Origin: Desulfobulbaceae bacterium
Lineage (GTDB): Bacteria; Desulfobacterota; Desulfobulbia; Desulfobulbales; SURF-16
Length of the DNA stretch: 39,596 bases
NCBI GenBank assembly: GCA_027859235.1
Contig: JAQIBE010000211.1
Coordinates: 1-39,596, forward strand
Direction of reading: 5' to 3'
Below, one piece after another: positions 34,251 through 39,596 of this stretch (positions are counted from its first letter, which is position 1; each line of letters begins with the position of its first letter). The notes under the pieces were generated by a model. It searched no databases, was not told where the DNA came from, and was given only the letters and a program-made list of their open reading frames with translations. A program made the translations under genes and the position numbers.

Positions 34251-34795
34251 TGGCAACAACCCGCACCATTCTTATGAATGCCGTAGATATTGACCGTTCC
34301 TTGCATCGTATTGCCCTGCAGATTATGGAGATGAACCGCGGGGTGGATAAGCTTGCCCTGGTGGGTATCCACACCGGTGGTGTGTTTCTCGCTGATCGTC
34401 TGCAGACCATTATTCGGCAGCAGGAACAACGTGAGGTTCCGGTGGGTTCCCTTGATATTACCCTCTATCGTGATGACTGGACGCAGATTGCCCAGCTCCC
34501 CATTGTTAAGACCACAGATATTCCCTTTGCAGTTGAGGGGTGGACTATTATTCTGATTGATGATGTACTGTATTCAGGACGGACGATTCGCGCGGCCCTG
34601 GACGCTATCATGGATATTGGTCGCCCGCGCTCTATTGAGCTGGGTGTTCTCATTAATCGTAAATGCGGCCGTGAACTGCCTATCCAGGCGAATTACGGCG
34701 GTATGGATGTCATGGAATCCCGGAATGAGCATGTTCATGTCTTGCTCAAAGAGAAATTTGGTTGTGATGAGGTTATTCTCGAATCCCATGACTGA
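34250..34795 (+). CDS. pyrR: PyrR bifunctional pyrimidine regulator / uracil phosphoribosyltransferase
   Basis: 181 residues with the PRPP-binding motif in VILIDDVLYSGRTIRAAL and the PyrR N-terminus ILMNAVDIDRSLHRIA. In Gram-positive bacteria PyrR binds pyr mRNA leaders to cause attenuation; here it may do that or serve mainly as UPRTase. No PyrR-binding leader is visible nearby. GGGAGGGG lies upstream of the start, and the ATG overlaps the purN stop. A hairpin (34832-34854, GTCTCTT/AAGAGAC) follows without a T tract. Confidence 0.93.
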   Translation: MATTRTILMNAVDIDRSLHRIALQIMEMNRGVDKLALVGIHTGGVFLADRLQTIIRQQEQREVPVGSLDITLYRDDWTQIAQLPIVKTTDIPFAVEGWTIILIDDVLYSGRTIRAALDAIMDIGRPRSIELGVLINRKCGRELPIQANYGGMDVMESRNEHVHVLLKEKFGCDEVILESHD

Positions 34796-34905
34796 CCATA
34801 ACGTAGCTTGCTGGAAAAATTGTACTGGTGGGTCTCTTTATTAAAAGAAGAGACAGCTTCCCATCATGATGCTGCATGAACCATTTTTTAATGGAGAAGG
34901 CTAAT

Positions 34906-36243
34906 ATGGCAGGAAGTACAAAGGAGCATTTACTTACGAGGATTACCGCAAAGGGGGGAGATTATGCCCACCATCATTTCACCCAGGCCCAGGATGGGAT
35001 TTTAAAGACCTTTTTTGATCTGGTTCATGAGTATGACACCCTTGAGGATTATTACACGATTTGTGTGCTGACCTTAAAGCAATCCATGGATGTGGAGTGT
35101 CGGTTGTATCTCAATGATCAGCATGGTGATTTGAAACTGGTGCGGGCCAGTGATCTTGACGAGTCCTTTCCGGTAACTGCCCCAAGTCATATCCAGGTCC
35201 AGCATGAGACCATTGATCTTGATGGTTCTTTGTTCTTTCCCGTATATATGGGGCCATTGCGCACCAACGAACAGGTACCGGTGGGTATTCTCCAGGTTAC
35301 CCCTGGCCAGCCCCTCTCTGAACAAGAGCAGTTTTTTATATCCATTTATGCAAACCGCATCGGCATAACGTTAAATGATAAGGTGTCTGCCTGTCAGAAT
35401 ATACAGCATATTAAGTTTGTCCAGGGTCTGGTGACAGATATTGAGCATAATGTCATCATTCCTAATATGTATTTCAGACATCTCTTCAAGAAGTTGCGGC
35501 ACAACATTGATGTAATGGGTGAGTTGAAAGATGCCATTCTCTCTCAGCAGGAGGACCTGGGCGTTGCGGATAATAAGTCGTGCAGGGAGATCGTTGCAAA
35601 GGTTGCCGCATTGCATGACTCCTTTCTGAGCCATCACAATGAGCTGGAGAAACATCATGCCAGCAGTTCCTTGTTCATTGAATCATTGTTTCGGAAGGAT
35701 CATTTTGACCGGGGTGAATTGGTTCTGCGGCCGAAAAAATGTTTTGTCGAGCAGGAGATTATTGATCCCCAGCTTGAGCATTTTGCCAACCGTTTCAAAC
35801 ATCATAATATTGTGGTGCGGCGTCCTGCAGATATGCGTGATGAAGAGATTGCCCTGAACGTTGACATTGGACTGCTGGCGCAGGTGTATGCGAATCTCTT
35901 TTCCAACGCCTTGAAATATGCCAGTGTCAGCGAAGGTAGTGTGGATAATGTTAAGCTTGTGGCCTATGGCCGGGAGTATGTCAGCGATTGTTTTGGTGAA
36001 GGTCGCGGGGGGGTAAAGTTTAATGTCTTTTCAACGGGACCCCACCTCTCTCCTGCTGAGGCGCAATTTGTTTTTGATGAAGGTTTTCGTTGTGATAATG
36101 CCGGGTTTCAGTCCGGCAAAGGTCATGGTCTGGCGTTTACTCGCCAGGTGGTTGAAATCCATGGAGGCCGTGTGAGTTATGAACCGGTGGCAGGCGGCAA
36201 TAATTTCTGCTTTTACCTCCCCCTGGCGGTTGATGAAACGTGA
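34906..36243 (+). CDS. Soluble histidine kinase-like protein with a GAF-like sensor domain
   Basis: About 445 residues from the ATG at 34906, chosen because GGAGAAGG sits five bases upstream; ATGs at 34876 and 34891 lack this. There is no membrane segment. The N-terminal half (about 25-165) looks like a GAF domain. A helix with DIEHNVIIPN carries the likely phospho-His. An HATPase_c domain follows with N-box FSNALKYAS, an unusual D-box (FNVFSTGP, Ser-Thr-Gly in place of Asp-x-Gly) and a glycine motif SGKGHGLAFTRQ. No response regulator lies beside it. It is downstream of pyrR, probably with its own control, and ends at a strong terminator. Confidence 0.75.
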   Translation: MAGSTKEHLLTRITAKGGDYAHHHFTQAQDGILKTFFDLVHEYDTLEDYYTICVLTLKQSMDVECRLYLNDQHGDLKLVRASDLDESFPVTAPSHIQVQHETIDLDGSLFFPVYMGPLRTNEQVPVGILQVTPGQPLSEQEQFFISIYANRIGITLNDKVSACQNIQHIKFVQGLVTDIEHNVIIPNMYFRHLFKKLRHNIDVMGELKDAILSQQEDLGVADNKSCREIVAKVAALHDSFLSHHNELEKHHASSSLFIESLFRKDHFDRGELVLRPKKCFVEQEIIDPQLEHFANRFKHHNIVVRRPADMRDEEIALNVDIGLLAQVYANLFSNALKYASVSEGSVDNVKLVAYGREYVSDCFGEGRGGVKFNVFSTGPHLSPAEAQFVFDEGFRCDNAGFQSGKGHGLAFTRQVVEIHGGRVSYEPVAGGNNFCFYLPLAVDET

Positions 36244-36274
36244 TGCACTGTTGGGTAGGATTGAAGAGTTGCAG

Positions 36275-36312
36275 CCCCTTTAAATTCGCAATGTTTTTAA
36301 GGGGTTTTTTTT
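36275..36312 (+). terminator. Intrinsic terminator after the soluble kinase gene
   Basis: CCCCTT/AAGGGG stem (extendable through A/T pairs) followed by eight T. A strong rho-independent signal. Confidence 0.85.
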
Positions 36313-36381
36313 ATGGTCGTTCCGTATGCTGCATGCGGTTTGGAGAAGTTTGAAACACTGCCCTGATCTTGTCGAGTTGTG

Positions 36382-36409
36382 AAAGACGTCTTTGGGTAGA
36401 AATTATAAA
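36382..36409 (+). promoter_or_regulatory. Palindromic operator-like site and possible -10 upstream of the U32 gene
   Basis: AAAGACGTCTTT is a perfect 12-base palindrome, 45 bases before the ATG. A TATAAA follows at 36404, where the -35 would overlap the palindrome. Suggests a regulator site, unproven. Confidence 0.35.
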
Positions 36410-36437
36410 ATATGAAAAATAAAATTGTTGTTAATTT

Positions 36438-38612
36438 ATGAAACTTGCACAAGATATTCTCCCTGAACTCCTTGCCCCTGCCGGCTCCATTGAAGTTTTT
36501 GAGGCGGCTGTGGATGCCGGTGCCGATGCCATTTACATTGGTGCACCAAATTTTAATGCGCGAAATCTCGCCCACCATTTTTCGGTGGCTGAGGTGGCCT
36601 CCATGATTGATTTCGGCCATGCCAACGGGGTCAAGGTGTATCTTGCCGCCAATAGTCTGGTGCGTCAGGATGAGCTGGCTGAAGTCTGTGATATGCTTGC
36701 CATGTGTGATGCCCTTAAGCCGGATGCGCTCATTGTTCAGGATCTGGGTCTGTATCAGATTGGTCGCGAACATTTCCCAGACTTGGAATTTCACGCCTCA
36801 ACCCTCATGCTGGCCCATAACCATTACGGGGTCAGGCAGCTGGCCAAGATGGGGTTCCCCCGCGTGGTGCTGGCGCGGGAGCTGACCTTGCCTGAGATTC
36901 GCCGTGCCTGCCGGGAAGAGGCGGAGATCGAGGTGTTTGTCCATGGTGCCCTATGTTTTGCCTATTCCGGGCTATGTCTGTTCTCCAGCTACCTCGGTGG
37001 CCGTTCGGGGTTACGCGGACGCTGCGTCCAGCCCTGCCGTCGTCTGTACAGTCATGAGGATGTCCCGGGATCCTCCCGGAGCCGCAAAGAAAAGGGGTAT
37101 GATTTTTCCATGAATGACCTCTCCGGTATTGAAATGGTGCCGGATCTTGTGGATGCCGGTGTAGCCTCCCTGAAGATTGAAGGACGCATGCGTTCCATCC
37201 ATTATGTGGCGTCAGTGGTGAAGGCCTACCGCTTGGCCCTGGATAATCTGGATGATTTTGCAGCGGTCCTGCCCGAATGTAAAGCTCTCATTGCTCAGTC
37301 CATGGGGCGGACGCCAACAGGAGGGTATTTTGCTGGTGCAAACCCTGAGGATGCCTTGGCGCCTCAGCAATCCGGTAATATCGGCACCCTGCTGGGTCGA
37401 GTGGGTAAGCATGATGGTGGCTGGGCCGAGGTTAAACTGAAAGATGATGTGGAGGTGGGCGATCGTCTCCGGGTGCATCAGGAACGCTCGGGGGAACGTG
37501 TTTCCCTCACCTTGAAAAAGATGAAGGATCGTAACGGGTTGGTTGCCAAGGGTCTGAAGGGGTGGAAGGTTACCCTTGACTTTGGAGATCGTGAGCTGAA
37601 CCCCGGTGATGTTGTTTATAAGGTGGATGTGAAGGGACGCCGGGTTAAGGCTAAGTTTATTCGACCCGCTGATTTTGAATATGTGGAGGATACCCTGCGC
37701 GAGGATAACCGTTCGACATTGATCTATAAGCAGCTTGGTTTGAAGACGATCCCCCGTCGTTCCAAGAAGAAAAAGAAGGGGAGGGGTGGCGATGATGCTT
37801 ATGTCCCCCCTATTTGGCTGCGCAGTGATAATTGGCAGGTGGTGAATCTTGCCCGGGAAATCAGACCTGAAAAGGTGGCGCTGGCCCTTGATCGGGAGAC
37901 CCTCTCCCATGTGTTCAGGGAGAAAAAGGGGGTAAGGAGTATGACGCGAGTTCTGGTGTGGAGTCTGCCTCCGGTTATTCTGGAGGATGATCTTGATTTC
38001 TACACCAAGGCGTTGCAGGCTCTCATTGAACTGGGGTTTTACCAGTTTCAGATTGGTCATCTTTCCCAGATCGTCATGCTCCGTGAGATTCACAAGGGGA
38101 TAAAATTACCACGGCAGAAGAGACTGGTTCTGTTCGGCGGTTATACCTTAAATATTCTCAACAGTATGGCCCTGGTTGCCCTGCAGAAAAATGGGGTAAT
38201 GCAGACCGCCGTATCCATAGAAACAGATCTTGATAATCTGAAACTCCTGGCCCATAATCGCGGGACCAGCCGCATTGGTATGGAGGTTTACGGTCATCCG
38301 CCCTTATTCACCAGCCGTCTGCAATCTTCCCATTTGCAGCCCGGCAAGGTGCTGACCAGTCCCCGTGGCGAGGATCTGGTTCTTGCTGTAAGGGGCGGGC
38401 AGACCGTGGCCTATTCCCCTGACCCTTTTTCCCTGTTTGGCCAGATTCATGAGCTGAGCAAGATGGGGATTGATTTTATGGGAGTGGATATTTCCGGCGA
38501 GAAGTTAAAACGGCGGGATCTCCTGGCCCTGGTTGGGAAAGTGCAGAAGTCGAGCAAAGGCAAGCGCCGCGCAGATGAGAACTCGTTTAATTTCAGGCTG
38601 GGATTGAAGTAG
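36438..38612 (+). CDS. U32 peptidase-family protein (RlhA/TrhP-like RNA hydroxylation factor)
   Basis: 724 residues. The N-terminal U32 domain shows ELLAPAGSIEVFEAAVDAGADAIYIG and the Cys-rich signature EVFVHGALCFAYSGLCLFSSYLGGRSGLRGRC...QPCR. In E. coli the large U32 proteins (RlhA, TrhP) help hydroxylate 23S rRNA or tRNA and use these Cys for an iron-sulfur cluster; true proteolysis is doubtful. The C-terminal half (from about 300) has a DUF3656-like barrel region, a Lys-rich insert (KKKKKGRGG near 445) and a second TIM-barrel-like part. It is monocistronic with a palindrome in its upstream region. Confidence 0.87.
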   Translation: MKLAQDILPELLAPAGSIEVFEAAVDAGADAIYIGAPNFNARNLAHHFSVAEVASMIDFGHANGVKVYLAANSLVRQDELAEVCDMLAMCDALKPDALIVQDLGLYQIGREHFPDLEFHASTLMLAHNHYGVRQLAKMGFPRVVLARELTLPEIRRACREEAEIEVFVHGALCFAYSGLCLFSSYLGGRSGLRGRCVQPCRRLYSHEDVPGSSRSRKEKGYDFSMNDLSGIEMVPDLVDAGVASLKIEGRMRSIHYVASVVKAYRLALDNLDDFAAVLPECKALIAQSMGRTPTGGYFAGANPEDALAPQQSGNIGTLLGRVGKHDGGWAEVKLKDDVEVGDRLRVHQERSGERVSLTLKKMKDRNGLVAKGLKGWKVTLDFGDRELNPGDVVYKVDVKGRRVKAKFIRPADFEYVEDTLREDNRSTLIYKQLGLKTIPRRSKKKKKGRGGDDAYVPPIWLRSDNWQVVNLAREIRPEKVALALDRETLSHVFREKKGVRSMTRVLVWSLPPVILEDDLDFYTKALQALIELGFYQFQIGHLSQIVMLREIHKGIKLPRQKRLVLFGGYTLNILNSMALVALQKNGVMQTAVSIETDLDNLKLLAHNRGTSRIGMEVYGHPPLFTSRLQSSHLQPGKVLTSPRGEDLVLAVRGGQTVAYSPDPFSLFGQIHELSKMGIDFMGVDISGEKLKRRDLLALVGKVQKSSKGKRRADENSFNFRLGLK

Positions 38613-38700
38613 GGGGATGGGATGGCTCCCTTCTTGCCGTCTGTATTGTTTTTCCCCAATGACTGGTACCGCTGTCTTGTTGAATGGAACCCCTTGTAAC

Positions 38701-38791
38701 GTTTACGGTTTACGGTTGCCAGTTTACGGTTCAAGGTAAAATGCATCAGATAACGTCAACATCCACGAACTGTAAACGGTAAACTGGCAAC
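38701..38791. repeat. Inverted repeat with GTTTACGGTTTACGGT units
   Basis: GTTGCCAGTTTAC (38715-38727) is inverted at 38779-38791, and the ...GTTTACGGTT... unit occurs several times nearby. It is a hairpin-forming, non-coding repeat directly next to dispersed repeat copy B. It may be an extragenic palindrome (REP-like). Confidence 0.6.
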
Positions 38792-38793
38792 TG

Positions 38794-38910
38794 GTAAGCA
38801 GTTGGAAAAAATAACATGGCCAATGAGATGTCTATAGCTGCATAAGGGGCCGTAAAAAAATGATATAACGGAGTCTGCGCTTACCGGATAAACATTCTTA
38901 ACGGCCCCTA
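38794..38910 (-). repeat. Dispersed repeat, copy B (inverted relative to copy A)
   Basis: The reverse complement starts TAGGGGCCGTTAAGAATGTT, like copy A. Inside it a 66-base core (38844-38909) has inverted ends AGGGGCCGT and ACGGCCCCT, so it can fold as a hairpin. It has one copy of the 17-base unit that is doubled in copy A. The 38613-39028 gap contains this repeat and the adjoining inverted repeat, and no gene. Confidence 0.8.
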
Positions 38911-39028
38911 ACTTGTTGGAGTGACAGAATATTGTTTGTGTTCTCTCTAAGTTAGGTTGAAGTTGGGTGGTAATCATATATACTTATAGATGTGCAGGAC
39001 TCATCTTAAAATTCATCTGGGGCGTGGT

Positions 39029-39596
39029 ATGCTTGAAACCCTTTTTACTCCAAAATCCATAGCCGTGATTGGTGCCTCAAGGTCAGCGGCAAAGGTTGGC
39101 GCCATTGTGCTGAATAATCTCATTGACGGAGGTTTTTCAGGGCAGATTATCCCGATTAATCCCTTTACCTCTGAACTATGCGGGTTGGCCTGTTATCCAT
39201 CGTTACGTGAGTCCGGTGCTGAGGTTGAGCTCAGTGTGGTGGCCGTGCCGAAGGATTTGGTGGAACAGGCGGTGCGTGATTCGGTTGCGGGTGGGGCACA
39301 GGTTATCATTATTTTATCCTCCGGCTTTCGTGAATCAGGGGCATAGTGCAGGATTCTTGAGGAAAAACTGGTAGATTACTGTACGAAGCGCCGTGTGCGG
39401 CTGGTGGGCCCGAATTGCCTCGGGGTGATGAATACCCATGGCCTGCTCAATTGCTCTTTTTTAGGTGAGCTTCCCCTGGCCGGGAATGTGGCCATTCTAT
39501 CCCAGTCCGGTGCCCTTTGTTCTGTGCTGGTTGATTTGGCGCTGGATAATCATCTTGGTCTTTCCCGGGTGATCAGTATGGGCAATAAGGGGGATG
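39029..39596 (+). pseudogene. Acyl-CoA synthetase (ADP-forming), CoA-binding part, interrupted by in-frame TAG; 3' truncated by window edge
   Basis: From the ATG at 39029 the frame reads LFTPKSIAVIGASRSAAKVG, a Rossmann CoA-binding start, then SVVAVPKDLVEQAV and SSGFRESGA, where TAG (39344-39346) stops it. The same frame goes straight on with ILEEKLVDYC, LVGPNCLGVMNT and AILSQSGALCSVL to the window end with no further stop. This is the normal continuation of the NDP-forming acetyl/acyl-CoA synthetase family. The residue at the stop is usually acidic or polar, so a GAG-to-TAG change is likely. It could be a nonsense mutation, a sequencing error or readthrough. The track start at 38990 is less likely than 39029. 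Confidence 0.8.

Noticed and set aside
37212-38093. Minus-strand ORF of 293 residues opposite the U32 gene
   Set aside because: Shadow of the conserved U32 coding frame; no start signal or motif.
39344-39346. Pyrrolysine decoding of TAG
   Set aside because: Many genes in the window use TAG as their stop (for example ileS, fabD, pdxA, rpmA, proB, proA, purH and the U32 gene), unlike organisms that decode it, and the family has no known pyrrolysine.

Overview
The window reads as ordinary chromosome from a Gram-negative, probably anaerobic, delta-type bacterium, most likely a Desulfobacterota (Desulfobulbales-like) species. This is an inference from gene content and order: trmD followed by a second SPOUT methyltransferase, a fused TIGR03960/TIGR03936-type radical SAM protein next to rng-rplU-rpmA-obgE, a stand-alone IMP cyclohydrolase, a CooC-type nickel ATPase, and FolE2 instead of FolE. 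No rRNA, tRNA, CRISPR array, prophage or intact transposon was seen. About 35 genes fill the window, nearly all recognisable core genes.

Layout. 1-1555: the 3' part of a membrane histidine kinase whose phosphoacceptor His is replaced by Met. 1716-7056, minus strand: cooC, then ftsE-ftsX-envC-like-ctpA, a divisome and cell-wall-remodelling operon. 7292-18858, plus strand: ileS, lspA, fabD, ffh, then the S16-type operon rpsP-khpA-rimM-trmD-SPOUT methyltransferase-rplS, then rnhB-yraN-pdxA-P-loop NTPase. 18929-21443: a TPR lipoprotein and a LolB-like lipoprotein. 21541-25590: fused radical SAM protein and RNase G, the latter with a one-base frameshift near its 3' end. 25616-26079, minus strand: a relic of an adenylate/guanylate cyclase behind an unrelated signal peptide. 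26335-31434: rplU-rpmA, obgE-proB-proA-nadD. 31613-32353, minus strand: folE2. 32531-38612: hslR, purH (cyclohydrolase domain only), purN, pyrR, a soluble histidine kinase and a U32 peptidase-family protein. 39029-end: an acyl-CoA synthetase (ADP-forming) reading frame interrupted by an in-frame TAG.

Functional themes. There are three: translation and ribosome biogenesis (ileS, ffh, rpsP, khpA, rimM, trmD, rplS, rng, rplU, rpmA, obgE, hslR, U32/RlhA-like), cell envelope (ftsEX-envC, ctpA, lspA, two lipoproteins, fabD) and nucleotide, cofactor and amino-acid metabolism (purH, purN, pyrR, nadD, pdxA, folE2, proBA).

I did not find a convincing novel multi-gene system. The observations most worth checking are: a ~117-135 bp dispersed repeat in two inverted copies (31481-31616 and 38794-38910), the histidine kinase without its histidine, the interrupted rng and acyl-CoA synthetase genes, the cyclase relic, the uncharacterised radical SAM fusion, and the P-loop NTPase in the pdxA operon.
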